Source of the DNA: Candidatus Cryptobacteroides intestinigallinarum
GTDB lineage: Bacteria > Bacteroidota > Bacteroidia > Bacteroidales > UBA932
Reading direction: 5' to 3'
Assembly: GCA_017694785.1 (NCBI GenBank)
Contig: JADIMK010000014.1
Location: forward strand, 1 to 45,197
DNA: 45,197 nt
Shown: positions 10,501 through 19,350 of the stretch, piece by piece
How positions within the stretch are numbered: position 1 is the stretch's first letter
How the letters are laid out: every line of letters starts with the position of its first letter
Position numbers and translations under genes: made by a program
Notes under the pieces: model-generated
Told to the model about the DNA's origin: nothing
What the model saw: the letters and a program-made list of their open reading frames with translations, nothing else
Database searches by the model: none

Positions 10501-10883
10501 CCGTATGTGTCGGTTATATGTCCGGAGACGACATTGTCCTCCGGACGTGAGGCGTCCTCACTTTCCTGGGCCTTGGTTATATATACATTTGTCCCCTGGA
10601 TATCCCAAGTGATCCCGCTTCCACGGAACATTTCTTCAAGGACATCCTGAAGAGGCTGGTTCAAGGCATCTACATCCACATGTGTATTTACATCCACATG
10701 ATCTATCAGGAAAAGATACCTGGACTGCTGCTCTATGGCATCAATGACCTCCTGAAGAGGTACATTCTCCATTTTCAGCGTAATGCCTGTCCGGTCCTGG
10801 GCATGGGCCGCAAATGCAGCGCAAGCCAGCAAGATGACAGGCAGAAACAGTCTGAAGAATGAATTTGACAGACGTTTGTTCAT
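7512..10883 (-). CDS. SusC/RagA-family TonB-dependent transporter with STN domain
   Basis: An 1123-residue outer-membrane importer. In order: Sec signal (to about AAHA-QD, residues 1-29), an STN signalling domain (about 33-105, ITLKMENVPLQEVIDAIEQQ), a carboxypeptidase-regulatory-like beta domain (VSGHITDTYGNPVIGAGVLVKG), the plug with the conserved NALYVIDGIPM, and a 22-strand barrel ending in an aromatic-rich strand GFNIRLKF. The STN domain is what contacts a FecR-type anti-sigma in the periplasm, and a fecR gene lies directly upstream (81 bases). This argues that expression is controlled by an ECF-sigma/anti-sigma switch responding to transport of the substrate. Confidence 0.95.
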   Translation of the reverse strand: MNKRLSNSFFRLFLPVILLACAAFAAHAQDRTGITLKMENVPLQEVIDAIEQQSRYLFLIDHVDVNTHVDVDALNQPLQDVLEEMFRGSGITWDIQGTNVYITKAQESEDASRPEDNVVSGHITDTYGNPVIGAGVLVKGTTLGAGTDLDGNFSFELPAGMDSASIEISCLGYRTVELPIGGRRVFNVTLEDDSIMMEGTVVTALGIRRAEKALSYNVQEVKSDELLTNKDANFVNSLNGKVAGLVINASSSGVGGASKVIMRGQKSIEQSSNALYVIDGIPMYTTAKSAGTEFGSQGTTDPVADINPEDIESMTVLTGAAAAALYGSDAANGAIVITTRQGQAGKTSITISSNTEVSAPFVLPRFQNRYGTGNLQSSSGASYYSWGNPLSQWNNYGFNPGKDYYQTGVTGTESISLSTGTDKNQLYVSAAAVNSRGIVPNNRYDRYNFTVRNTTSFFKDKMKFDIGASYILQDDRNMTNQGTYSNPIVGAYLFPLGNDWEDIKMYERWDPSRNLYTQYWPAGAAGLTMQNPYWINYRNLRENKKDRYMLNAGLSYQILDWLSVSGRIRIDNSQNEYTEKYYASTNNTLTELSDRGLYSVADTKDKQIYGDVLVNINKTWKDWSLQATAGASFTDMRSDLLQVRGPISDGTIEGEKAGLANVFNVMNLSQSKTSRLQSGWREQTQSVFASAEIGFKGAYYLTLTGRNDWPSQLAGPNSNQRSFFYPSVGASVVLSEVIGNMPEMLEYLKIRGSYASVGVPFERYIANPMYSWNSDNTSWNTQTQYPLYNLKPERTSSWEVGLTMRFLKYFNLDATYYHALTFNQTFDPKISVGSGWSNMYVQSGSVLNNGVELALGFSNRWGIFGWNSNFTFSTNHNKILSLADNVVVEGVRLDIPQLDMEGLDQAHFILREGGSLGDLYSLVDLKRDSNGMIYINEKGQVTKENISDPDKYIKLGSVLPKANLAWNNSFNIGNFNIGFLITARIGGIVYSKTQAMIDGFGVSEASALARDNGGVLINNGDLVNAQSWYQTVGESSPVPQYYTYSATNVRLQEASIGYTFPRKMLNNVCELTLQLVGRNLWMIYNKAPFDPESVASMDNYYQGIDYFMLPSTRNIGFNIRLKF

Positions 10884-10964
10884 AAGATCTGATATTAAAT
10901 ATTAATGTAATTTGACATTTGTACGATATTCATCATCTGCGTAGGGGCAGCCTGGAAGAGAGTT

Positions 10965-11948
10965 TCATCTGATTATGACTGCACCTGTATCATTGTTACG
11001 TTCCCATGTGAAGTCCGATGCCTTTGCGAGGACAGACAAGGCATGGTCAAGGCCGTCGGAGACACGTATCTTTCCCCACGTATATCTCACGACCGGCAGC
11101 TCAGGCCTGTCTATTATGATATCGACATCGTAAAGCCGCTCGAATTTCTGCATGAGACGGTCAAACGGCGCCCCGGCTACATCCACCAGACCTTTCGTCC
11201 AGCATTCGATCCTTGAAGAATCTTCAAACCTGGTGGTCCTGAAGCCGTCACCGTCCATGCGTATCATCTCGTTAGGATTCAGGAGAAACTCTGAATCATC
11301 GCCAGGGATCAGGCTCCGCACTTTTACCGAGCCCCTTATAAGGGCTGTGGAGAATTCTCCGTTCTCACTGTCGGCCAGGACATTGAATCTCGTTCCCATG
11401 ACTGTGATCACAGATGCGAAGGTCTCTACATTGAATGGTCTGTTGTCATCATGCTGTACATCGAACATCGCCTCCCCCGAGATCAGCCTGACAGTCCGGT
11501 CACCCTTGGCAAAGGCAGACGGATATTCAAGTTCTGTACAAGCATTCAGCCAGACTGTAGATCCGTCGGACAAAGTGAGCTCTACACTTGTTCCGGCAGG
11601 GACCTTGATGCTCTCCATCTCAGAAGACAAGGCATCCAGCGTCAGGCGGTTCGCCACGTATGAAGATATGGATACGAGCAGCAGTGCAGCTGCAGAGGCG
11701 GCAAGAGTCAGAGCCAGTCTGCGGAAAGCGGAAGAATATCTCCTGCGGCCGGCATTACGGCTGCCTGCGTCCGAATGGACAAGCATTCCGGAATACATCA
11801 GATGTGCTGTCCTGTATTGTTCTGCATGACTTCCGTCAGGATCATCAGCCAGCCATGTCCTTATGCGGGCTTCCTCTTCCGGGGTTACAGAACACCTGAA
11901 GAATCTTATCAAAAGATAAGTGTCGATGTCATTATGTTCCAGTGCCAT
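10965..11948 (-). CDS. FecR-family anti-sigma factor
   Basis: A 327-residue inner-membrane regulator. An N-terminal cytoplasmic anti-sigma segment (about 1-70, with FFRCSVTPEEEARIRTWL) precedes one membrane helix (about 78-98, LALTLAASAAALLLVSI). The periplasmic part holds the FecR domain (VPAGTSVELTLSDGSTVWLN, then GEAMFDVQHDDNRPFNVET) and a C-terminal DUF4974 domain (about 255-327). Known members relay the state of an STN-containing SusC to an ECF sigma factor. Here the likely sigma partner is not adjacent but at 19351 on the other strand. It is the first gene of the leftward PUL operon. Confidence 0.92.
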   Translation of the reverse strand: MALEHNDIDTYLLIRFFRCSVTPEEEARIRTWLADDPDGSHAEQYRTAHLMYSGMLVHSDAGSRNAGRRRYSSAFRRLALTLAASAAALLLVSISSYVANRLTLDALSSEMESIKVPAGTSVELTLSDGSTVWLNACTELEYPSAFAKGDRTVRLISGEAMFDVQHDDNRPFNVETFASVITVMGTRFNVLADSENGEFSTALIRGSVKVRSLIPGDDSEFLLNPNEMIRMDGDGFRTTRFEDSSRIECWTKGLVDVAGAPFDRLMQKFERLYDVDIIIDRPELPVVRYTWGKIRVSDGLDHALSVLAKASDFTWERNNDTGAVIIR

Positions 11949-11989
11949 TCTACGTGATTATATGGTAAACGGGAAACCTTATGTTTCCG

Positions 11990-11997
11990 CAAAACTA
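11990..11997 (-). promoter_or_regulatory. Possible -7 box for the fecR-susC operon
   Basis: The minus strand reads TAGTTTTG at 11997-11990, a match to the TAnnTTTG box, about 42 bases before the fecR start codon. No TTTG box is found at the usual 19-21 base distance. This may mean use of an alternative (ECF) sigma factor with a different upstream element, or no promoter at all. Confidence 0.35.
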
Positions 11998-12072
11998 TAT
12001 TATGACACTCGGACAGGCATGACGGACCCCCTGCGTGGTGATATTTTTTTAAAATTTGTTTCAGTGTTTTTG

Positions 12073-12104
12073 TTTGCAGTTATTAAGAAATTTTACGATT
12101 TTTG
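12073..12104 (+). promoter_or_regulatory. Candidate promoter for the MFS-GH130-GH92 genes
   Basis: A TTTG box at 12073-12076 is followed after 20 bases by GATTTTTG at 12097-12104, one mismatch from TAnnTTTG. The start site would be near 12111, giving a leader of about 170 bases before the transporter start at 12280. The rest of the 331-base divergent gap (11949-12279) shows no gene. Confidence 0.45.
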
Positions 12105-12279
12105 TAGAATATTTTATCCGACACATGGGAAATTCATATAATACCGGCCACATAAGATCAATGACATCCGAGGAATCCTTGATAATAATGTATCCGGAAT
12201 GACCTTTTCCTGATATCTTCATCAACTACCGACCGGGGATCCGGCAAATTTTCATACCACATAATATCAGCAATATCCG

Positions 12280-13599
12280 ATGACTGGAACAAATCAGCAT
12301 AAACATTCTCCGCTTACATGGGTACCGAGCGCTTATTTTGCGATGGGCATGCCTTTCGTGATACTCAACATGGTATGTGTACTCATGTTCAAGGGACTGG
12401 GAATCGAAGACAGCCAGATTGCCCTGTGGACATCTGTCATAATGTTCCCGTGGACAATAAAATTTCTCTGGAGCCCTTTCCTCGAGATTTTCAAGACAAA
12501 GAAATTCTTTGTCGTCACGACCCAGCTTATCTCAGGAGTAGGCTTCGGACTTGTCGCCCTGGCTCTCCATCTTGACCACTTCTTTGCAATATCAATAGCC
12601 ATACTTGCTGTCATTGCGCTCAGCGGCGCTACGCATGACATTGCACTGGACGGACTCTATATGGAAGAACTTTCCAAGACAGACCAGGCAAGATTCATAG
12701 GCTGGCAAGGAGCGTTCTATAACCTGGCTAAACTTATGGCCACAGGCCTTCTGGTCTACATCGCCGGAACATTGATGGACCATTATGAAGGCAACGGGCT
12801 CTCTGCTCAGGAAGCAGCGCTGCCGGCGTGGACAGTAATAATGATTTCATGCTGCATAATACTGATAGTGTTGAGCATCTGGCACAGGATATCTCTTCCG
12901 TCGAGCCATGCTGCACCGCAGGAAAAGAAATCATCCGGGGAAGTACTTGACGAACTGAAGGCAGTACTCAGCGATTTCTTCACAAAGAAGCACATCTGGC
13001 TCTATATCGCATTCATCATACTCTACCGTCTCGGCGAGGGTTTCGTCATCAAGATCGTACCTCTGTTCCTCAAGGCGGACAGGGCCGTCGGAGGGCTCGG
13101 ACTCAGCGAGCAGCAGATCGGACTGTACTACGGCTCGTTCGGTGCTGCCGCCTTTGTGCTCGGCTCCCTGCTTGCAGGCTACTATATAGCCCATTTCGGA
13201 CTGAAGAAGACTCTTTTCTCGCTGGTATGCATCTTCAACCTGCCATTCCTGGTGTACACTTTCCTGGCATGGACACAGCCGGAGTCTGTGCTGCTTATCG
13301 GATCCTGCATCGTGGTCGAATACTTCGGCTACGGATTCGGATTCGTCGGACTCACACTCTTCATGATGCAGCAGGTAGCCCCAGGGAAGCACCAGATGGC
13401 ACACTATGCATTCGCTTCAGGCATCATGAACCTTTCGGTGATGGTGACAGGAGCCGTATCCGGCTTCCTGAGCGATGCCCTGGGATACAAGATATTCTTC
13501 ATCGTTGTGATGGCTGCAGTGATACCTGTGTTCATAATGACAAGGTTCCTGCCGTTCACATATCCTGACAATGCGGCCAAGGAAGCAGCGAAGGAATGA
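12280..13599 (+). CDS. AmpG-like MFS transporter, probable N-glycan core importer
   Basis: A 439-residue polytopic inner-membrane protein with about 12 hydrophobic segments. The N-terminus (PSAYFAMGMPFVILNMV, then FPWTIKFLWSPFLEIFKTKK) resembles the AmpG branch of the major facilitator superfamily, whose studied member imports GlcNAc-containing muropeptides. It is the first gene of the rightward PUL set, 100 bases before the GH130 phosphorylase. From this context I infer import of mannosyl-GlcNAc or another N-glycan core fragment into the cytoplasm, where GH130 enzymes act. Substrate is inference; family assignment to MFS is firm. Confidence 0.85.
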   Translation: MTGTNQHKHSPLTWVPSAYFAMGMPFVILNMVCVLMFKGLGIEDSQIALWTSVIMFPWTIKFLWSPFLEIFKTKKFFVVTTQLISGVGFGLVALALHLDHFFAISIAILAVIALSGATHDIALDGLYMEELSKTDQARFIGWQGAFYNLAKLMATGLLVYIAGTLMDHYEGNGLSAQEAALPAWTVIMISCCIILIVLSIWHRISLPSSHAAPQEKKSSGEVLDELKAVLSDFFTKKHIWLYIAFIILYRLGEGFVIKIVPLFLKADRAVGGLGLSEQQIGLYYGSFGAAAFVLGSLLAGYYIAHFGLKKTLFSLVCIFNLPFLVYTFLAWTQPESVLLIGSCIVVEYFGYGFGFVGLTLFMMQQVAPGKHQMAHYAFASGIMNLSVMVTGAVSGFLSDALGYKIFFIVVMAAVIPVFIMTRFLPFTYPDNAAKEAAKE

Positions 13600-13699
13600 G
13601 AAACCAGTCATAAAGTCAATTCCGGAAACGCCCTTGACAAGGACAAGGAAAACAGACATTTCAAGATAAAAAACAGAATCAATATCATTTTATAGAGAC

Positions 13700-14701
13700 A
13701 TGGACAGCAAAATAAAAATCGCAGGCAATCCCCTTCCGGGAATGCCGTGGGAAGAAAGGCCGGCAGGCAACAACAATGTCATGTGGAGATACTCCGCAAA
13801 TCCGGTGATTCCACGTAACCTTCTTCCTGACTCAAACAGCATATTCAACTCAGCTGTCGTTCCTTTCAAGGACGGCTATGCCGGAGTATTCCGCGTCGAT
13901 GACACCAACATCAGAATGACGCTCCACAGAGGTTTCTCAAAAAACGGCATCAAGTGGGACCTCGATCCGAAGCCGCTCAGATTCCAGTGCGACATCCCGG
14001 AAGTCGGAGAATGGGTATACGGATACGATCCTCGCGTCTGCAAGATCGATGACAAGTATTTCGTTACATGGTGCAACGGCTACCACGGCCCTACAATCGG
14101 CATCGCCTGGACCGAAGATTTCGAGACATTCCACCAGCTGGAGAACGCATTCCTGCCGTACAACCGCAACGGTGTGCTCTTCCCGAGGAAGATCAACGGA
14201 CGCTACGCCCTTCTCTCAAGGCCGAGCGACACCGGACATACTCCTTTCGGAGATATCTTCTACTCAGAGTCGCCAGACCTCGAATTCTGGGGAAGGCACC
14301 GTTTCGTGATGGGTCCGTCTCCGTTCGAGAAGAGCGCATGGCAGTGCTGCAAGATAGGAGCAGGACCTATCCCTATCGAGACTTCTGAAGGATGGCTGAT
14401 GTTCTTCCACGGTGTACATCACACCTGCCAAGGCTACAACTACTCGTTCGGTTCTGCCCTCCTGGACCTTGACCAGCCGTGGAAGGTGATCGCCCGTTCA
14501 GGTCCATATCTTCTCCACCCAGAGACTCTCTATGAGTGCACGGGAGACGTTCCTAACGTATGCTTCCCTTGCGCTGCACTGCATGACCCTCAGACAGGAA
14601 GAGTTGCCGTATACTACGGATGTGCAGACACGGTGACCGGACTTTCATTCGGTTACATCCCTGAGATCATAGAATTCACGAAAAGGACAAACATTCTTTA
14701 A
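13700..14701 (+). CDS. GH130 beta-1,4-mannoside phosphorylase
   Basis: A 333-residue five-bladed propeller enzyme of GH130, with no signal peptide, so cytoplasmic. Recognisable parts are the opening NPVIPRN, the catalytic-strand region [17 protein letters not shown] with the conserved Asp, the [23 protein letters not shown] segment, and [11 protein letters not shown] and VYYGCADT strands that contribute phosphate and sugar contacts. Characterised relatives in gut Bacteroides phosphorolyse Man-beta-1,4-GlcNAc (the N-glycan core) to Man-1-P and GlcNAc. The two GH92 genes downstream and the GH18 endoglycosidase support that substrate here. Beta-1,4-mannooligosaccharide or Man-Glc are alternatives. 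Confidence 0.88.
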   Translation: MDSKIKIAGNPLPGMPWEERPAGNNNVMWRYSANPVIPRNLLPDSNSIFNSAVVPFKDGYAGVFRVDDTNIRMTLHRGFSKNGIKWDLDPKPLRFQCDIPEVGEWVYGYDPRVCKIDDKYFVTWCNGYHGPTIGIAWTEDFETFHQLENAFLPYNRNGVLFPRKINGRYALLSRPSDTGHTPFGDIFYSESPDLEFWGRHRFVMGPSPFEKSAWQCCKIGAGPIPIETSEGWLMFFHGVHHTCQGYNYSFGSALLDLDQPWKVIARSGPYLLHPETLYECTGDVPNVCFPCAALHDPQTGRVAVYYGCADTVTGLSFGYIPEIIEFTKRTNIL

Positions 14702-14708
14702 CATCAAT

Positions 14709-14761
14709 GGACCTTGCGGTACAGGCCGTACGACAGGCATGTATCAGGCAAGGTCCTTTTT
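14709..14761 (+). terminator. Hairpin with T tract between GH130 and GH92 genes
   Basis: A perfect 9-bp inverted repeat (14709-14717 with 14748-14756) is followed directly by five T residues (14757-14761). The 30-base loop contains a smaller GTAC/GTAC hairpin. It ends 14 bases before the start codon of the first GH92 gene. It has the shape of an intrinsic terminator and may reduce read-through from the MFS-GH130 pair into the mannosidases. Confidence 0.65.
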
Positions 14762-14775
14762 GCATAACAATACTG

Positions 14776-17055
14776 ATGAGAAGAAAACTGACAGTTGCAC
14801 TCGCCGCTCTTCTGGCTGCCGGCTCTGCTTCCGCAGCTGAAGCCGCAAAGGCCACAGACTATGTCGACCCGTTCATCGGGACGACCAATTTCGGCACGAC
14901 AAATCCAGGGGCCGTATGTCCCAACGGCATGATGTCCGTATCCCCATTCAACGTGATGGGGTCGGAACTGAATGTCTACGACAAGGACAGCAGATGGTGG
15001 TCGACTCCGTACTGCTTCGAGAACAGCTTCTTTACAGGATTCTCGCATGTGAACCTGAGCGGTGTCGGCTGTCCAGAGCTCGGTGCTCTGCTCACCATGC
15101 CGACAGCCGGTCCGCTGCAGGTGGACTACCGTCTTTACGGCTCTGAATATGCTGAGGAGACCGCTTCGCCAGGGTACTATTCGAATCTGCTGACAGCATA
15201 CGGCATAAGGACTGAGGTCACGGCCACGACAAGGACTTCTGCGGAGCGCTATACTTTCCCTGAAGGACAGGCCAATATCCTCCTGAACCTTGGAGAAGGG
15301 CTCACAAACGAGACAGGGGCCTGGGTCAGGAAAGTAAGCGACACCGAAATAGAAGGCATGAGGCTGCTCGGTACATTCTGCTACAACCCGCAGGCTGTCT
15401 TCCCTATCTATTTTGTAATGAGAGTCAGCAAGACTCCATCTGAAAGCGGCTACTGGAAGAAACAGAGGCCGATGACTGGAGTCGAGGCAGAATGGACACC
15501 GGACAACGGCAAATACAAGATCTACACAAAATATGGACGGGACATGGCAGGCGATGACATCGGATACTGGTTCTCATTCGACACTGAAGAGGGAGAACAG
15601 ATCCAGATCCAGATGGGAGTATCCTTTGTCAGCACCGAAAATGCCAGGGAAAACCTCGATGCCGAGCAGACTGGCTTTGATTTCGACAAAGTAAGGGCCC
15701 AGGCTGAAGAAAAATGGGAATCCGACCTCTCCAGGATAAAGGTAAGCGGTGGCAGCGAAAGGGATATGACAATATTCTATACCGCACTATATCACGCACT
15801 TATCCACCCTAATATCCTCAACGACGTCAACGGGGAATATCCGCTGATGGAAAACGACGGTATAGGGAAAGTTCCTGAGGGCCATACAAGATACACTGTA
15901 TTCTCACTCTGGGACACATATCGCAATCTGCACCAGCTCATGACTCTCGTCTGGCCGGACAGGCAGACCGACATGGTCCGCTCGATGATAGGCATATATG
16001 AAGAATGGGGCTGGATGCCTAAATGGGAGCTCTACGGACGTGAGACCTTCACGATGGAAGGAGACCCGGCAATCCCGGTCATCGCCGACACATGGTTCAA
16101 GGGGTTGAAGGACTTTGACATAGAGAAAGCATACGAAGCATTTGTCAAATCTGCAGACACGCCTGGCGCACAGAACAAGATGCGTCCGGATGTGGACCCT
16201 TACATTGAAAGAGGATATATTCCGCTCGGTATCTATTCAGCCGACCTTTCAGGAGACAATGCTGTATCGCATGCCCTTGAATACTATATCGCCGACCATG
16301 CTCTCTCACTTCTGGCCGATTCGCTCGGTCATAGTGAAGACGCAGCAAAGTACAAGGCCCGCTCCCTCGGGTACAGGCACTACTACTGTCCTGAATACGG
16401 GACTCTGAGACCTCTGATGGACGACGGAAGCTTCTATTCGCCGTTCAATCCCCGCCAGGGAGAAAACTTCGAGACAGCTCCTGGCTTCCATGAAGGAAGT
16501 GCATGGAACTACACATTCTATGTGCCTCACGACATAAAGGGACTTGCCAAGCTGATGGGCGGGCAGAAGAAATTCGTCGACAAGCTGCAGATGGTATTCG
16601 ATGAAGGACTCTATGATCCTGCCAACGAACCTGACATTGCTTATCCGTATCTGTTCAGCTACTTCAAGGGACAGGAATGGAGGACACAGGCACAGGTAAA
16701 CAGGATCCTTGACACATATTACAAGCCTGAGCCTGACGGCATCCCGGGGAACGATGACACGGGTACAATGTCGGCATGGGCAGTATTCTCGATGATGGGA
16801 TTCTATCCGGACTGCCCGGGAGAGCCTCACTATACGCTCACTACACCGAGATTTGAAAAGATCGAGATCACTCTTGACCCTCAATATACAGGCAAAGACA
16901 AGCTTGTCATCACAAGGACACCTGGTGAAGACATGAAATTCATAGGCGGAATCAATGTAGGCGGAAAGAAATTCAAAGGCTACAGGATAAGCCACAGTGA
17001 CCTTACCGGAAGCGGAGAGATAGACTTCATGCTGAAGGAAGACCCGTCACTTTAA
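14776..17055 (+). CDS. GH92 alpha-mannosidase, secreted
   Basis: A 759-residue GH92 enzyme removing alpha-linked mannose (calcium-dependent, inverting, in the studied members). I place the start at 14776 (MRRKLTVALAALLAAG) since it gives a Sec signal with cleavage near ASA-AEA and lies after the hairpin; an upstream in-frame ATG at 14707 falls on the hairpin. Family hallmarks are YVDPFIGT, the FSHVNLSGVG segment, FSLWDTYRNLHQLMTLV, and GNDDTGTMSAWAVFSMMGFYP near the C-terminus, which carries catalytic and metal-binding acids. No lipobox Cys, so I expect a periplasmic enzyme. The linkage specificity (alpha-1,2, 1,3 or 1,6) cannot be read by eye. Confidence 0.92.
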   Translation: MRRKLTVALAALLAAGSASAAEAAKATDYVDPFIGTTNFGTTNPGAVCPNGMMSVSPFNVMGSELNVYDKDSRWWSTPYCFENSFFTGFSHVNLSGVGCPELGALLTMPTAGPLQVDYRLYGSEYAEETASPGYYSNLLTAYGIRTEVTATTRTSAERYTFPEGQANILLNLGEGLTNETGAWVRKVSDTEIEGMRLLGTFCYNPQAVFPIYFVMRVSKTPSESGYWKKQRPMTGVEAEWTPDNGKYKIYTKYGRDMAGDDIGYWFSFDTEEGEQIQIQMGVSFVSTENARENLDAEQTGFDFDKVRAQAEEKWESDLSRIKVSGGSERDMTIFYTALYHALIHPNILNDVNGEYPLMENDGIGKVPEGHTRYTVFSLWDTYRNLHQLMTLVWPDRQTDMVRSMIGIYEEWGWMPKWELYGRETFTMEGDPAIPVIADTWFKGLKDFDIEKAYEAFVKSADTPGAQNKMRPDVDPYIERGYIPLGIYSADLSGDNAVSHALEYYIADHALSLLADSLGHSEDAAKYKARSLGYRHYYCPEYGTLRPLMDDGSFYSPFNPRQGENFETAPGFHEGSAWNYTFYVPHDIKGLAKLMGGQKKFVDKLQMVFDEGLYDPANEPDIAYPYLFSYFKGQEWRTQAQVNRILDTYYKPEPDGIPGNDDTGTMSAWAVFSMMGFYPDCPGEPHYTLTTPRFEKIEITLDPQYTGKDKLVITRTPGEDMKFIGGINVGGKKFKGYRISHSDLTGSGEIDFMLKEDPSL

Positions 17056-17099
17056 AAATAGGACAGAAGATTATAGCACAAAACAAAAAATACTGAGCA

Positions 17100-19295
17100 A
17101 TGAGATTATCATTCATGGCAATTCCGGCAGCAGCACTCATCGCATTTGGTGCGGCCGGCTGCTCGCAGAACACTGCTGACAACGGAAGCTTTACAAGCTA
17201 TGTCAACACAAAGATAGGTACTGGAGGACACGGCCACGTGTTCGTAGGAGCCAATGTCCCGTTCGGACTTGTCCAGCTCGGCCCGACAAGCATCCCTCAG
17301 AGCTGGGACTGGTGCTCCGGATATCATGAGAGCGACTCCACTGTAATCGGATTCTCTCACACCCATCTCAGCGGTACCGGCATCGGTGACCTTTTTGATG
17401 TGACAGTAATGCCTGTGACCGGAGAAGTCACATACGCTAGAGGCACAGAAGACGCTCCGGGGTCAGGGCTCTGGTCATACGCTGACAGGACAAAGGAAAT
17501 CAGCCGCCCGGGATATTATTCAGTTCCGCTCGAAAGATACGGCATCACCGCAGAGCTCACCGCCACAACCCGCGTGGGCCTGCACAGGTACACTTTCCCT
17601 GCTTCTGATGAGGCTGCAATAGTATTCGACCTTGAGAACGGCGGATGCTGGGACAAGGCTACGGAAGTACATATCGAAGTTGTCGGAGACAAATCTGTAT
17701 CAGGCTGGAGATATTCGACAGGCTGGGCAAACGACCAGAAGATATACTTCACCGCTGAATTCTCGAAGCCTTTCGACTCCTTCGAGATTTGCGGAGAAAA
17801 CAAGATGTACGGACGTGCATCATTCAAGACCGCGGACGGAGAGCAGATCCTTCTCAAGGTCGCACTCTCTCCTGTAAGTGTAGAAGGAGCCAAGGCAAAC
17901 ATGGCAGCAGAGCTCCCTGGCTGGGACTTTGAGGCTACTGCCAAGGCAGCAGACAAGGCATGGAACAGAGAACTTTCAAAGATAAGGATAGAGACCGCTG
18001 ACGAGCAGGCGAAGGAAATCTTCTACACTGCCCTCTACCATACCATGATAGCACCATCAGTCTTCTGTGACAGCGACGGCAGCTACAGAGGCGCTGACGG
18101 CAAGATGCACGGCAACGAAGGTTTCACCAACTACACCACTTTCTCTCTCTGGGATACATACAGGGCTGCAATGCCGCTGATGACAATAATCCACCCGGAA
18201 AAGATGAACGATATGGTGAACACTATGCTCCACATCTATCAGCAGCAGGGCAAGCTCCCTGTATGGCATCTGATGGGCTGCGAGACAGACTGCATGGTCG
18301 GCAACCCTGGCATTCCTCCTGTAGCTGATGCAATACTAAAAGGTTATGACGGATTTGACAAGCAGCTGGCTCTTGAAGCAATGGTGCAGTCGGCCCTCCG
18401 TCCGGACAGAGGACAGGACCTGAGGATGGAATACGGCTACATTCCTTGCAATCTTTTCAATGAATCCGTGGCATATGACATGGAATATGCGATAGCAGAC
18501 TGGGCTCTTGCTCAGGCAGCAAAGGCTCTCGGTGACGAAGAGACATACGCAAAGTTCAATGAAAGGAGCCACTCATACAGGAACTTCTTCGACCCTGAGA
18601 CCCAGTTCATCAGAGGCAAGGACAGCAAAGGAAATTTCCGTACTCCGTTCAATCCGTTCGCCTCTACCCACAGGGAGGACGACTACTGCGAAGGCAACGC
18701 ATGGCAGTACACTTGGCTGGCGCCTCATGACTATGAAGGTCTTGTAGGCTGCTTCGGTTCAAAGGAAGCCTTCCTTGCAAAGCTTGACCAGCTCTTTACT
18801 GTATCATCTGAAATTGAAGGCGGCAATACATCACCAGACATTTCAGGCCTCATAGGACAGTATGCCCACGGAAACGAACCGAGCCACCATATAATTTACT
18901 TCTATACAATGGCCGGAGAGCCATGGAAGGCCGCCGACAAGGTAAGGCAGGTACTCGGCACAATGTACCACGATGCTCCTGACGGACTTTCAGGCAATGA
19001 GGATGTGGGACAGATGTCTTCTTGGTATATACTGTCTTCCCTCGGATTCTATCAGGCAGAGCCTGCAGGAGGAAGATACTGGTTCGGTTCCCCTCTCTTC
19101 GACAAAGCCGAAGTCAGGACTGAAGGAGGCATATTCACGATCACTGCCCTGAACAACAGCCCGGAAAACAGATACATCCAGAAGATCACTCTGAACGGGC
19201 AGGAATACAGAAAGCCATATATAGACTACAAGGATATCAAGGCCGGAGGAAATCTGACAATTGAAATGGGAAGTGAAAAGGCTCTGTGGTATTGA
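17100..19295 (+). CDS. GH92 alpha-mannosidase, lipoprotein
   Basis: A second GH92 enzyme, 731 residues, 44 bases after the first. The N-terminus MRLSFMAIPAAALIAFGAAGC is a lipoprotein signal, so this paralogue is probably membrane-anchored while its neighbour is soluble. Hallmarks: YVNTKIGTGGHGHVFVGANVPFG, FSHTHLSGTGIGD, FSLWDTYRAAMPLMT, and GNEDVGQMSSWYILSSLGFY. The two paralogues differ clearly in sequence, which in studied PULs goes with different mannosidic linkages. Together they would trim a Man5-9 glycan. It is followed 55 bases later by the ECF sigma gene. Confidence 0.93.
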   Translation: MRLSFMAIPAAALIAFGAAGCSQNTADNGSFTSYVNTKIGTGGHGHVFVGANVPFGLVQLGPTSIPQSWDWCSGYHESDSTVIGFSHTHLSGTGIGDLFDVTVMPVTGEVTYARGTEDAPGSGLWSYADRTKEISRPGYYSVPLERYGITAELTATTRVGLHRYTFPASDEAAIVFDLENGGCWDKATEVHIEVVGDKSVSGWRYSTGWANDQKIYFTAEFSKPFDSFEICGENKMYGRASFKTADGEQILLKVALSPVSVEGAKANMAAELPGWDFEATAKAADKAWNRELSKIRIETADEQAKEIFYTALYHTMIAPSVFCDSDGSYRGADGKMHGNEGFTNYTTFSLWDTYRAAMPLMTIIHPEKMNDMVNTMLHIYQQQGKLPVWHLMGCETDCMVGNPGIPPVADAILKGYDGFDKQLALEAMVQSALRPDRGQDLRMEYGYIPCNLFNESVAYDMEYAIADWALAQAAKALGDEETYAKFNERSHSYRNFFDPETQFIRGKDSKGNFRTPFNPFASTHREDDYCEGNAWQYTWLAPHDYEGLVGCFGSKEAFLAKLDQLFTVSSEIEGGNTSPDISGLIGQYAHGNEPSHHIIYFYTMAGEPWKAADKVRQVLGTMYHDAPDGLSGNEDVGQMSSWYILSSLGFYQAEPAGGRYWFGSPLFDKAEVRTEGGIFTITALNNSPENRYIQKITLNGQEYRKPYIDYKDIKAGGNLTIEMGSEKALWY

Positions 19296-19350
19296 CCGCG
19301 GTCTTTTCATAAATCCGATAATGGCATAAAATCTGTGGGATTGGCCGGAA

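Noticed and set aside
10099..10650. A 183-codon open frame on the plus strand
   Set aside because: Opposite the well-supported N-terminal part of SusC; composition is Ser/Pro-rich and no start signal or promoter is seen.
11152..11829. A 225-codon open frame on the plus strand
   Set aside because: Fully antisense to the FecR gene, whose domains are clear.
14707..14775. Upstream extension of the first GH92 gene
   Set aside because: The extra 23 codons fall on the terminator-like hairpin and spoil the signal peptide; the ATG at 14776 fits better.
16306..16995. A 229-codon open frame on the minus strand
   Set aside because: Antisense to the conserved C-terminal half of the first GH92 gene; Cys-rich and without family resemblance.
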